Shown piece after piece: positions 1 through 7,577 of a DNA stretch of 27,034 nucleotides. How positions within the stretch are numbered: the stretch's first letter is position 1; each line of letters opens with the position of its first letter. A model generated the notes under the pieces. That model saw only the letters and a program-made list of their open reading frames with translations. It was not told the origin of the DNA and made no database searches. Source of the stretch: Porphyromonadaceae bacterium UBA7207 (GTDB lineage Bacteria > Bacteroidota > Bacteroidia > Bacteroidales > Muribaculaceae); the NCBI GenBank assembly GCA_002490635.1, contig DKUJ01000017.1:23376-50409 (forward strand), read 5' to 3'. Made by a program: the position numbers and the translations under genes.

Positions 1-267
1 GGCGCCCCAATGATCGGCTTTCTGGGAACAGTAATAGGCATGGTGCAGGCTTTCTTCGCCATAGCCTCAGCCGGAAGTTCTGCCACAATCGACTCCTTCG
101 CATCCGGCATCTACGCCGCTCTGGTAACCACCGTGGCCGGACTCATAGTGGGCATCGTTGCCATGTTCGCCTATAATTACCTCGTTGCACGCGTGAACAA
201 ACTCATGAACCGCATGGAAGCGCGCACGATGGATTTCATGGATCTTCTCAACGAACCCGCACTCTGA
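1..267 (+). CDS. ExbB/TolQ/MotA-family proton channel subunit, C-terminal part
   Basis: The frame is open from the first base, so the N-terminus lies outside the window; the ATG at 10 is internal. The visible 88 residues show the conserved ExbB/TolQ end: a P-M-I-G-F-L-G-T-V-I-G-M stretch and two membrane segments joined by a short loop (T-V-A-G-L-I-V-G-I-V-A-M in the second), followed by a basic cytoplasmic tail rich in Arg and Met. In this family the protein forms the inner-membrane pentamer that conducts protons and powers TonB- or Tol-type partners. The ExbD and TonB-like genes directly downstream, one base and then an overlap away, support an ExbB role in outer-membrane energy transduction rather than MotA. 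TolQ cannot be excluded from this fragment alone. Family assignment is firm, subtype less so. Confidence 0.9.
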   Translation, partial: GAPMIGFLGTVIGMVQAFFAIASAGSSATIDSFASGIYAALVTTVAGLIVGIVAMFAYNYLVARVNKLMNRMEARTMDFMDLLNEPAL

Positions 268-268
268 C

Positions 269-715
269 ATGGCACTGAAGCGACCGCAACAGATGATGGC
301 CACTTTCTCGATGGCCTCGATGACCGACGTAGTGTTTCTGCTGCTGGTGTTCTTCATGGTCACAAGTGCCTTCGTATTCCCGACCGCACTGGAAATCGAC
401 CTTCCGCAAAGCGAGGTGCAGACACCCCTCAAGCCTGCCACACGCCTGTTTATCGATGCCGACGGCGCCTACTACATCGCCGCGGCCGATGCCGAGCCTG
501 CGCCTCTGGCCGTCGACTCCCTGGCAATAGCGGTGGCAGCAGTGGCCGCAGCCGACTCCACTGCTGCCATAGCAGTGTATGCACATGCCGAAGTGCCCTA
601 CGGAAAAGTGGTGGAAGTGCTCAACGCCGGAGCCGCCTCGTCGGTGAAGATGGTACTGGCCACCCGCCCGACCGCCCCTGAAGAGGCCTCCCAACCTACA
701 GAGAACCCGCAATGA
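269..715 (+). CDS. ExbD/TolR-family biopolymer transport protein
   Basis: This 148-residue protein fits the usual ExbD/TolR size. A short cytoplasmic start is followed by S-M-A-S-M-T-D-V-V-F-L-L-L-V-F-F-M-V at about residues 14-31. The Asp in this single membrane helix is the family's proton-carrying residue. The rest is a periplasmic domain with the typical L-P-Q-S segment near residue 45 and an Ala-rich middle. With ExbB it forms the proton-driven motor that energises TonB. The start lies one base after the exbB stop and no other start fits, so the two are almost certainly co-translated. The periplasmic part is alanine-rich, in line with the GC-rich genome. ExbD is favoured over TolR because a TonB-like gene overlaps the 3' end. 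Confidence 0.92.
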   Translation: MALKRPQQMMATFSMASMTDVVFLLLVFFMVTSAFVFPTALEIDLPQSEVQTPLKPATRLFIDADGAYYIAAADAEPAPLAVDSLAIAVAAVAAADSTAAIAVYAHAEVPYGKVVEVLNAGAASSVKMVLATRPTAPEEASQPTENPQ

Positions 716-1509
716 AAGAACGACGGATTGCATTCGCCGCCACGCTTGCCGCTGCCGCGGCTCTGCTGGCCTTGCTGTTTGCCGTAAGCATCAGTTTCGA
801 CTCTTCGGCAATGCCGCGCGGACCTCAGCCTGCCGGCGAAACCGCGGTGGACGAGGAAGAATTCGTCGATTTGCTACAGAGCCTCAACAGCCCGGCGCCG
901 TCCGATCCTTCACAAGCATATACCCCGGAACCTTCGGATGCCAGCGCTACCGCTGCGCCCGAAGGTGGCGCCGACCTTTCCGATGCCGGCCCCCAGGGAA
1001 TGCCACAGCCCGAAACCACCAGCCGGCAGCCCTCGCCGGTGAGCCGCCGCGAACGCACTCCGGAGCCTCAGCCAGGCCCCACTCAGGAGGAACGTGAAGC
1101 AGAGGAAGCCCGCCGCCGCGCCCGCCGCGACATGGCCAATGCATTCAACACTCCCGAGGCATCCTCGAACACCACCAACACCGGCAACGCTCCCGGCGAT
1201 GCCGGCTCGCCCCAAGGGTCCGACACACCCGTCAACGGCAATGGTGCCGGAACCGTAGGCGGCGGATGGATTATGCCACGCTACAGTAAGGTTCCCTCGC
1301 AGGAAACAGGCAGCATACGCCTTAAGGCAACCATCGATGCCTCCGGCACAGTGACCAAAGTGATTCAGACAGGCGGCAAGACTCCGGCATCGGCCAACAG
1401 GGCGCTTGTCGAGGCCTGCATGGCCGAGGTGCGCCAAAGGCGTTATACACGCACCGACAGCACTCCTCCCCCCTCAGCCACTGCTATAATAACCTACACG
1501 TTCAAGTAG
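712..1509 (+). CDS. TonB-like energy transducer protein
   Basis: The start overlaps the exbD stop as ATGA, which implies translational coupling. The 265-residue protein has a short cytoplasmic start, one membrane anchor at about residues 7-27, and a long low-complexity periplasmic region rich in Pro, Glu, Ser, Thr and Asn (about 30-180). It ends in a compact domain (about 185-265) with an I-R-L-K-A-T-I-D-A-S-G pattern and a final Y-T-F-K, as in the TonB C-terminal fold. In this family the proline-rich spacer crosses the periplasm and the C-terminal domain engages TonB-dependent outer-membrane receptors. The stretch near 120-140 is highly charged (E-E-R-E-A-E-E-A-R-R-R-A-R-R), a likely short helix. 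Position after ExbB and ExbD supports the call; a TolA-like role is the alternative. Confidence 0.85.
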   Translation: MKERRIAFAATLAAAAALLALLFAVSISFDSSAMPRGPQPAGETAVDEEEFVDLLQSLNSPAPSDPSQAYTPEPSDASATAAPEGGADLSDAGPQGMPQPETTSRQPSPVSRRERTPEPQPGPTQEEREAEEARRRARRDMANAFNTPEASSNTTNTGNAPGDAGSPQGSDTPVNGNGAGTVGGGWIMPRYSKVPSQETGSIRLKATIDASGTVTKVIQTGGKTPASANRALVEACMAEVRQRRYTRTDSTPPPSATAIITYTFK

Positions 1510-1518
1510 CCCACAGCT

Positions 1519-2208
1519 ATGGAAACCCGCCCCGACATACTCGAGATACCCCAGCCAACAGCCGGCATCACCGACCGTATCCGCTATCTCATACGCCTGA
1601 CACGCCACACCCAGGCCTCGTTCGCCCGACTGCTCGGCGTCGATGCCGCCAGGCTGTCGAGAGTACTCAGCGGGAAAAACGCTCCGTCGGAAGGCCTGCT
1701 CAACGCCATAGTGGTGAATCTCAACGTGAGCAAACGCTGGCTCACCGACGGCCACGACGTGCCATTTCCACGAAGCACCGGCACTGAGCCGTCCCCGGCT
1801 CTGCCCAAAGGCGCCCCGGTCTACGACATCGATGTCACCGCAGGCAGCACACCTCTGAGCCGCATGTTCACCCAGGAAAGAATAATAGGCTACTGCGACC
1901 TGCCGGGCGTGGACCCACAGTTCCCGCTTGTGCGCGTGGCCGGCGACTCCATGAGTCCCAGGATAGCTCCGGGCAGCTATATATCCGTGCGCAACATCAA
2001 CAATATATCCACAATATCGTGGGGACAGATATATGTTGTCGTACTCGAGGACTACCGGCTTGTGAAATACATCCGCCGCCACCCCGACCCGGCCATGGTG
2101 ACACTACACAGCGACAACCCGGACTACGACGACATGGAAATCCGGCGCGACGAAATTGTGGCTCTCTTCCTTGTGGAATCGATTCTCAGCTATGAGCAAG
2201 TGTGCTGA
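1519..2208 (+). CDS. HTH-S24 (LexA/CI-like) transcriptional repressor
   Basis: The 229-residue protein has two domains. An N-terminal XRE-type helix-turn-helix lies at about residues 20-75 (T-Q-A-S-F-A-R-L-L-G-V-D-A-A-R-L-S-R-V-L-S-G-K). A C-terminal S24 peptidase-like domain lies at about 100-225. The S24 part has G-D-S-M-S-P with a candidate nucleophile Ser144, a candidate general base Lys183 (R-L-V-K-Y), and an Ala108-Gly109 pair at the expected cleavage position. The spacings (36 and 39 residues) are close to LexA, so RecA-stimulated self-cleavage is plausible but unproven. It starts 10 bp after the tonB-like gene and its 3' end overlaps rnhB. No phage genes are nearby, so this is a chromosomal regulator; whether it controls a damage response or its own operon cannot be read from the sequence. 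Confidence 0.88.
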   Translation: METRPDILEIPQPTAGITDRIRYLIRLTRHTQASFARLLGVDAARLSRVLSGKNAPSEGLLNAIVVNLNVSKRWLTDGHDVPFPRSTGTEPSPALPKGAPVYDIDVTAGSTPLSRMFTQERIIGYCDLPGVDPQFPLVRVAGDSMSPRIAPGSYISVRNINNISTISWGQIYVVVLEDYRLVKYIRRHPDPAMVTLHSDNPDYDDMEIRRDEIVALFLVESILSYEQVC

Positions 2209-2821
2209 CACATCCTGCCTGCCGCCGGCAAGCCGTCCCGGACTCCGCGAAGCCGGCACAGACGAAGCCGGGCGAGGCTGTCTGGCCGGACCGGTGTTTG
2301 CCGCCGCTGTAATCCTTCCGACCGACTTCGCGCACCCCGGCATCAACGACTCCAAAAAGCTGAGCCACGCGCGCCGCATGGAAATGGCGGCCATAATCCG
2401 TGAAAGGGCGCTGGCGTGGGCTGTTGCCAGAGTCGACGCCGGCGAAATAGACCGCATAAATATTCTCCAGGCATCCATTCTGGCCATGCACCGGGCGCTC
2501 GACGCCCTGGACATCGAGCCCGAAGCGGTGGCCGTGGACGGCAACCGCTTCCGCCCCTGGCGCCAGGTGCCATGGCAGACATTCGTGAAAGGCGACGGCC
2601 GCCTTGCCAACATCGCCGCCGCCTCCATTCTCGCAAAGACCGAACGCGACCTGTTCATGCAGCAGGCCGCGCTGGAATATCCCCAGTACCACTGGAAAGA
2701 AAACAAAGGCTACCCGACAATCTCCCACCGCGCCGCAATCGCCCAGCACGGCCCATCGCCGCTACACCGGATGAGCTTCCGCCTGCTGGCTCCGCAGCAA
2801 TTATCACTGTTTCAACAATGA
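2192..2821 (+). CDS. rnhB: Ribonuclease HII
   Basis: RNase HII cuts RNA in RNA-DNA hybrids and excises single ribonucleotides from DNA. The 209-residue product carries the D-E-A-G-R-G-C-L-A-G-P-V signature at residues 24-35. The four acidic metal ligands fit as Asp24, Glu25, Asp116 (A-V-D-G-N) and Asp135 (K-G-D-G-R). N-D-S-K-K-L and the N-I-A-A-A-S-I-L-A-K helix are also present. I chose the ATG at 2192 over the in-frame ATG at 2156 because it overlaps the upstream repressor by only 17 bp and leaves a normal short N-terminus before the first motif. The last residues read Q-L-S-L-F-Q-Q, matching the bacterial sliding-clamp-binding consensus. The stop overlaps the lepB start as ATGA. Confidence 0.96.
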   Translation: MSKCADTSCLPPASRPGLREAGTDEAGRGCLAGPVFAAAVILPTDFAHPGINDSKKLSHARRMEMAAIIRERALAWAVARVDAGEIDRINILQASILAMHRALDALDIEPEAVAVDGNRFRPWRQVPWQTFVKGDGRLANIAAASILAKTERDLFMQQAALEYPQYHWKENKGYPTISHRAAIAQHGPSPLHRMSFRLLAPQQLSLFQQ

Positions 2822-4275
2822 CACCACAGGACAACACCGCCGACAATAGTTTCAAAGGCCGCTTGAAAGCCACTAAAACCACCCGCTGGATACGCTTTGC
2901 CATAGTCTCAGCCATTTTTGTGGCATGGGTGGCGTGGATGCAGTCGTGGTGGCTGCTGATTTTCTGGTTCCTTCTCTTCGACATATACATAACGGGGTAT
3001 ATCCCGCTGACATGGTGGAAGAAAAGCAAATCCAAGACCACCCGCACGGTAATGAGCTGGATCGATGCTATTGTATATGCCCTCGTGCTGGTGTACTTCG
3101 TATTCGCCTTCGTGGGGCAGAACTACCAGATTCCCTCCAGCTCGCTGGAGAAAACGCTTCTCACCGGCGACTATCTGTGGGTGAACAAGATGGTCTACGG
3201 CCCGCGTGTGCCGATGACTCCCGTGCACTTCCCGCTGGTGCACAACAAACTACTGGGCATGAAGAGCTATCTCGACAACCCATCAAACCCGTACCGCCGC
3301 CTCAAAGGGCTGCGCAGTGTGGCCGAAGGCGATATCGTTGTGTTCAACTTCCCTGCCGGCGACACCGTGATGAGCCGCTACGAAGACTCCAGTCCCGAAT
3401 ACTACGACATGCTGGTGGAACGCTACGGGCGCCATGTCCTCGAAGCCAATCCCGCCGAGTTCGGTGAAAAGGTTTTCCGCCCGGTCGACCGTCGCCAGAA
3501 CTATGTGAAACGTGCCGTAGGCCTACCAGGCCAGCGTATCCGCATCAGCAACGACACAATATTCATCGACGGCCGGATGCGCCCCTTCCCGAAGAACGTG
3601 CAGTTCAACTACCTCTTCTCAACCGACAGGCCTCTTGCCGACGATGATATCCGCCGCCTCGACATCACGCCCTCCGACCTGGCTCCCATCAGCCAGGCAA
3701 GCGCCGAATTCGCCATGTGGCGCCAGCTGCTGCCAGGCGCACCCGCCGGCTCGTATCTCTACGTAGCTCCTCTTACTGAATCCATGCTCGGGACCCTGCA
3801 TTCCGACTACGGCGCACATTCCGTGAAACTGAACAGCTTCGGAAACTCTCCGAAATTCATATTCCCCTACAGCGACAGCGGCGACTGGACCATATCGAAC
3901 TTTGGCGGAGCCGACGGCCTTCTCATTCCCGCCAAGGGCACCACAATCGCCCTCACCCCCGACAACTGGATGCGCTACCACCGCGCCATCCGCAACTACG
4001 AGGGCCACACCGACTCCTGGCTTAACCCGATAACCGGCACAGTATATATCGACGGCGCGCCGGCCACCGAATACACCTTCGCCATGGACTATTACTTCAT
4101 GATGGGCGACAACCGCGACCGCAGCCAGGACTCCCGCTACTGGGGCTTCGTACCTGAAGACCACATCGTGGGAACACCTATGATTGTGCTGGCCTCCTTC
4201 GACCGCGAACGCCCGCTGACCGGAGGCAAGATTCGATGGAACCGCATTCTGCGCTCCCCCAACCCCGACAAATGA
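2818..4275 (+). CDS. lepB: Signal peptidase I, long Bacteroidales form
   Basis: This membrane serine protease removes signal peptides from exported proteins on the periplasmic face. The 485-residue product has three hydrophobic segments (about 25-40, 42-65 and 82-100). Box B follows, Q-I-P-S-S-S-L-E-K-T-L, with nucleophile Ser109; Leu stands where E. coli has Met. The general base is Lys231 in N-Y-V-K-R-A-V-G, and box E is M-G-D-N-R-D-R-S-Q-D-S-R near 427-438. It is much longer than E. coli LepB (about 324 residues): extra sequence lies between the Ser and Lys boxes and again before box E. The start overlaps rnhB by ATGA and the stop overlaps the WbqC-like gene in the same way. All catalytic boxes are intact, so it should be active. 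Confidence 0.95.
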   Translation: MTPQDNTADNSFKGRLKATKTTRWIRFAIVSAIFVAWVAWMQSWWLLIFWFLLFDIYITGYIPLTWWKKSKSKTTRTVMSWIDAIVYALVLVYFVFAFVGQNYQIPSSSLEKTLLTGDYLWVNKMVYGPRVPMTPVHFPLVHNKLLGMKSYLDNPSNPYRRLKGLRSVAEGDIVVFNFPAGDTVMSRYEDSSPEYYDMLVERYGRHVLEANPAEFGEKVFRPVDRRQNYVKRAVGLPGQRIRISNDTIFIDGRMRPFPKNVQFNYLFSTDRPLADDDIRRLDITPSDLAPISQASAEFAMWRQLLPGAPAGSYLYVAPLTESMLGTLHSDYGAHSVKLNSFGNSPKFIFPYSDSGDWTISNFGGADGLLIPAKGTTIALTPDNWMRYHRAIRNYEGHTDSWLNPITGTVYIDGAPATEYTFAMDYYFMMGDNRDRSQDSRYWGFVPEDHIVGTPMIVLASFDRERPLTGGKIRWNRILRSPNPDK

Positions 4276-4934
4276 CACCGCTTGTAACGCGACCGGGAGC
4301 GGTATTGCTGCCGCCACGGCTGTTCGCACCGGTGGCTTACTATGCAGTCGCCGCCAGATACGGAACTGTGGCCGTAGACGCCGGCATGCGCTTCGACAAA
4401 CGCTGCAAGGCCGTGCACCGCTACCGCATCGCCGACACCCGTGGCCCGCTGGAACTCACAGTGCCGGTAGCACGCCCCTCGGGGTCGTCGTCGGCAGCCG
4501 GATGCCCGTGGGATGCCGTGCCCGTATCGGCACACGGGCAGTGGTGGCAGACTCATATTACGGCACTCGAAAGCGCCTATGGCCGCACGCCGTTCTTCGA
4601 CCACTACATGGAACAGCTGGGGCCGCTCTTTGCACCCCGCCCACTCGCCGACAACGACACAGCCGGACTGCTTTGCCTGCATGCACACAGCACGGTATGC
4701 CGCTTTCTGGGACTCGACGTCCGCGAAGTCACCCCGGAGGAAGCCATGGCATGCGGTGAAGGCTGCGACGATTTCCGCAAAAGCATGCCGGCGGTGAGCG
4801 AAACAGAATACTGGCAGGTGCGCCGCCATCTGCTGGGATTCATCCACGGGCTGAGCATCCTCGACCTGATATTCAATCTCGGACCCGAAGCGCCATTGGC
4901 ACTCCTTGACATGAAACCCCAATTTCAACTATGA
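4272..4934 (+). CDS. WbqC-like family protein
   Basis: The 220-residue protein resembles the WbqC-like family: an early L-L-P-P-R-L-F-A-P-V-A-Y-Y segment (residues 12-24), a middle L-E-L-T-V-P-V, then T-H-I-T-A-L-E-S-A-Y-G-R-T-P-F-F-D-H-Y, the most typical stretch, and a hydrophobic C-terminal section with S-I-L-D-L-I-F-N-L-G. No signal peptide or membrane helix is visible, so it is probably cytoplasmic. WbqC members are often found in surface-polysaccharide clusters, but the biochemical function is not well established and I do not assign one. The ATG at 4272 is chosen because it forms an ATGA overlap with lepB. The DUF486 gene overlaps its stop in the same way, so co-expression is very likely. 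Confidence 0.8.
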   Translation: MTPLVTRPGAVLLPPRLFAPVAYYAVAARYGTVAVDAGMRFDKRCKAVHRYRIADTRGPLELTVPVARPSGSSSAAGCPWDAVPVSAHGQWWQTHITALESAYGRTPFFDHYMEQLGPLFAPRPLADNDTAGLLCLHAHSTVCRFLGLDVREVTPEEAMACGEGCDDFRKSMPAVSETEYWQVRRHLLGFIHGLSILDLIFNLGPEAPLALLDMKPQFQL

Positions 4935-5302
4935 ACGCGTTCTGGACCATAGTTCTTCTGGTGATATCCAACATTTTCATGACCTTCGCCTGGTACGGCC
5001 ATCTGAAACTGCAACAGATGAAAGTGCTGTCGTCGGCCACACCGCTCTATGTGGTTATCCTTATTTCATGGCTCATCGCTCTTGCCGAGTACAGCTTTCA
5101 GGTGCCGGCAAACCGCATAGGCTTCAACGGCAACGGCGGCTCGTTCTCCCTGATGCAGCTCAAGGTAATCCAGGAGGTGATCACACTCACGGTATTCACC
5201 ATATTCACCGTCCTGTTTTTCCGCGGCGAGAGCCTTCAGTGGAATCATCTGGCGGCCTTCGGCTGCCTTGTAGCGGCAGTATGGCTGGTGTTCCTCAAAT
5301 GA
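4931..5302 (+). CDS. DUF486 (DMT superfamily) small membrane protein
   Basis: The 123-residue protein is almost entirely hydrophobic, with four likely membrane helices (about 4-20, 37-55, 76-95 and 103-122). The first helix carries N-I-F-M-T-F-A-W-Y-G-H-L, and the loop after helix 2 reads Q-V-P-A-N-R-I-G, both typical of the DUF486 family related to small drug/metabolite transporters. Family members are thought to be transport-like proteins, but no substrate is known. Both ends are ATGA overlaps, with the WbqC-like gene upstream and the acyltransferase downstream, so translation should be coupled across the three genes. The EmrE-type multidrug signature is not obvious, so I keep the family-level call. 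Confidence 0.85.
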   Translation: MNAFWTIVLLVISNIFMTFAWYGHLKLQQMKVLSSATPLYVVILISWLIALAEYSFQVPANRIGFNGNGGSFSLMQLKVIQEVITLTVFTIFTVLFFRGESLQWNHLAAFGCLVAAVWLVFLK

Positions 5303-6375
5303 GCGGCGGAAACAGCTTCCGCGACAGCATAACCTCCCGCGGCCTGGCCCTTGTGCGCTGGCCTTTGGTGATGTGCATAGTCGCTGTGCATGTGTTCGCC
5401 GACAGTCCGTTTGTGGCCGGAGGCATCGACTACACCCCCGGAACCGCAGTGTCGGCACTTACACTTTTTGTGCGTGCTTTCCTTTCGGAGAACGGGGTGG
5501 CGACATTCTTCTTCATATCCGGCTTCCTGTTCATGGCCGGAGGACAGCTGGACAAAACAAAATACCGCAGCAAGGTGGGCAGGAGGGTGCACAGTCTTTT
5601 AGTGCCCTACATGCTGTGGAACCTTATAGCGCTGCTCTATTTTCTGGTGCTGGTGTGGCATTCGGCGACCGATGGCGTCGACATAGCCGGCTGGCTCGGA
5701 GGATTCGTCATGTCGAGACACAGCGCCATGCCGCACGACCCTGCCATGTGGTTTATCCGCGACCTGATGCTGTGCGTTGCAGCCGTGCCGCCAATGTATG
5801 TGCTCATGAAACACAAATGGCCGTCGCTGGCAGTGCTCTGCCTTATGTTCGCGGTCTGCGTGTGCATATTCCCCGCCAGCGGAAGCTATGCTCAGCTTGT
5901 GGTATCGGCATTGGTATTCTTCTTCTGGGGTATGTGGATGGCTATGCACTACCCCGACCTCGCCGGAGTGTTCCGCCGCGTGTTCGTGCCATGCCTTGTG
6001 TTGTATCCTCTGCTCGGCGGCCTGCTGATGGTTCTCTATCCGGCCAACGAGTCCATGGCCATGGTGGTGAAGTGCCTCAGCCTTATCGTGGTGGTGCCGC
6101 TGGTGGTCGACATCGCCTGCTGGTGCGCGGGGCGCGGAATGGTTGCCAACCGCTTCCTCACCGGCGCCGCATTCTTTGTCTTCGCCAGCCATTGCATCGT
6201 TCTGTTCCACTTCAAGGTGCTTGTGTTCTACCTTGTGCAGCCGCGAAGCGAAGCCGCCATGGCGCTTACTTTCGTATGCATGTACGTGCTTCTGCTGGGC
6301 TTCCTGCTCGGCACTTTCGCAATACTGAAAAGAGTTTTCCCCGCGATAGCCAACCTGCTCACCGGCAAGCGCTGA
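5299..6375 (+). CDS. Acyltransferase-3 family membrane protein
   Basis: The 358-residue protein has about ten hydrophobic segments. It opens with the acyltransferase-3 pattern R-G-L-A-L-V-R-W-P-L-V-M-C-I-V-A-V-H, where an Arg and the His about ten residues later in the first helix are the family's conserved pair. A second typical feature is F-F-I-S-G-F-L-F near residues 71-78. Members such as OatA and O-antigen acetylases transfer acyl groups, usually acetyl, to glycans or other envelope acceptors across the inner membrane. The acceptor cannot be told from sequence. The start at 5299 overlaps the DUF486 stop as ATGA. It is the last gene of the plus-strand chain and converges on the GNAT gene with only 23 bp between the stops. 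Confidence 0.87.
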   Translation: MSGGNSFRDSITSRGLALVRWPLVMCIVAVHVFADSPFVAGGIDYTPGTAVSALTLFVRAFLSENGVATFFFISGFLFMAGGQLDKTKYRSKVGRRVHSLLVPYMLWNLIALLYFLVLVWHSATDGVDIAGWLGGFVMSRHSAMPHDPAMWFIRDLMLCVAAVPPMYVLMKHKWPSLAVLCLMFAVCVCIFPASGSYAQLVVSALVFFFWGMWMAMHYPDLAGVFRRVFVPCLVLYPLLGGLLMVLYPANESMAMVVKCLSLIVVVPLVVDIACWCAGRGMVANRFLTGAAFFVFASHCIVLFHFKVLVFYLVQPRSEAAMALTFVCMYVLLLGFLLGTFAILKRVFPAIANLLTGKR

Positions 6376-6398
6376 CCATATCTATCGCAGTACGCTTG

Positions 6399-7550
6399 TC
6401 AGGGAAGCACCTTCACCTGAGGCGCTATGGGCTTGCGGTAGGCACGGCGGCGGCGGTGCAGCCTGCGCTCGAATGCCTCCCACTGCTTCTGCACACTTTC
6501 GTTGCCTTCCAGCTCGAGGTTGCTTTCGGCCTCGCGGTAGCCGTTGGCACGATAGTGGGGTATGAGGTCGCAGAACAACATGGCATTGACTCCTTTACCC
6601 TGATACTCGGGCTTAACGGCCACAAGAAGCAGGTCGACAACGTCGCTGCCGCCTTTCAGGGCTTTCAGCAGATGGAACCAGCCTGTGGGCCACAGTCTTC
6701 CGCGGCTCTTCTGCAAAGCGCGCGACATCGAGGGCATGGATATACCCACAGCCACAAGTCGGTCGTCGGAATCGACCACCAGGCAGACGTCCTCGAGGCG
6801 CAGCATGCCTATATACTCGTCGATATAGTAGTTTATCTGCCGTGGTGTGAGCGGGCTGTAGCCATAGAGACCGGCATAGCTTTCGTTGATAAGGTCGAAG
6901 ATAGCCTGGCCGTACTGTTCCTTGACTTTGGAACGCGAAGTTATCTTGTGAACCTTCAGCCCGAACTTACGTGCCACCAGATCGGCCACTCTCTGGTAAC
7001 GTTCCGGTATCTGTTCGGGCACGGTGATACGGTACTCCACCCAGTCCACCTCCTTTTCAAACCCCAGACGCTGCATGTGCTCGGGATAGTACGGGTGATT
7101 GTAGATTGTAGCCATGGTGCCCACCTGGTCGAATCCATCGATGAGCATGCCTTCGTGGTCCATATCGGAGAAACCCATAGGACCGATGATATGGGTCATA
7201 CCCTGCGAGCGCCCCCACTCCTCGACGGCGGCAAACAGAGCGTCGACCACTTCGGCATCGTCGATGAATTCCACGAATCCGAACCTGAGGTCGGCACGCC
7301 CCGACTTGGCGTTGGCCGCTTCGTTTATTATAGCGGTAATGGTACCTACCGGCTCTCCGTTCCGGAAGGCCATGAACGACTGTGCCCGACAGAATTCAAA
7401 AGCCGGGTTCACATCGGGATTCAGAGTTGCCATGTCGTCGCGTACCAATGGCGGCACATAGCAGTCGTTGCCTTTATAGAGGTCGATTCCGAATTTTACG
7501 TATTGTTCGAGCTGGTCGGTAGAGTGTATAGGATGAACGTAAACAGACAT
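6399..7550 (-). CDS. GNAT-like N-acetyltransferase family protein
   Basis: The 383-residue cytoplasmic protein has a C-terminal acetyl-CoA-binding motif, V-A-V-K-P-E-Y-Q-G-K-G-V-N at residues 310-322, where Q-G-K-G matches the GNAT pyrophosphate loop. The N-terminal half includes F-M-A-F-R-N-G-E-P-V-G-T-I-T-A-I, another GNAT-like strand pair, so it may be a double-GNAT fold. The middle holds G-P-M-G-F-S-D-M-D-H-E-G-M-L, characteristic of a YghO-like group of uncharacterised acyltransferases of this length. Substrate is unknown. The gene is the last of a minus-strand run; its start lies 27 bp after the pseudokinase stop. The extreme C-terminus is strongly basic (R-R-L-H-R-R-R-R), perhaps for RNA or membrane contact, which is speculation. 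Confidence 0.8.
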   Translation of the reverse strand: MSVYVHPIHSTDQLEQYVKFGIDLYKGNDCYVPPLVRDDMATLNPDVNPAFEFCRAQSFMAFRNGEPVGTITAIINEAANAKSGRADLRFGFVEFIDDAEVVDALFAAVEEWGRSQGMTHIIGPMGFSDMDHEGMLIDGFDQVGTMATIYNHPYYPEHMQRLGFEKEVDWVEYRITVPEQIPERYQRVADLVARKFGLKVHKITSRSKVKEQYGQAIFDLINESYAGLYGYSPLTPRQINYYIDEYIGMLRLEDVCLVVDSDDRLVAVGISMPSMSRALQKSRGRLWPTGWFHLLKALKGGSDVVDLLLVAVKPEYQGKGVNAMLFCDLIPHYRANGYREAESNLELEGNESVQKQWEAFERRLHRRRRAYRKPIAPQVKVLP

Positions 7551-7577
7551 TTTTCAAGACAGTCGGCAAACTGCTGG

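Noticed and set aside
2156..2191. Longer start for RNase HII
   Set aside because: It would deepen the overlap with the repressor gene to 53 bp and add residues not typical of the family; 2192 fits better.
6366..6398. CAAGCG...CGCTTG repeat between the convergent stops as a bidirectional terminator
   Set aside because: The arms are only 6 bp with a 21-base loop and no T-run, so it is too weak to call.
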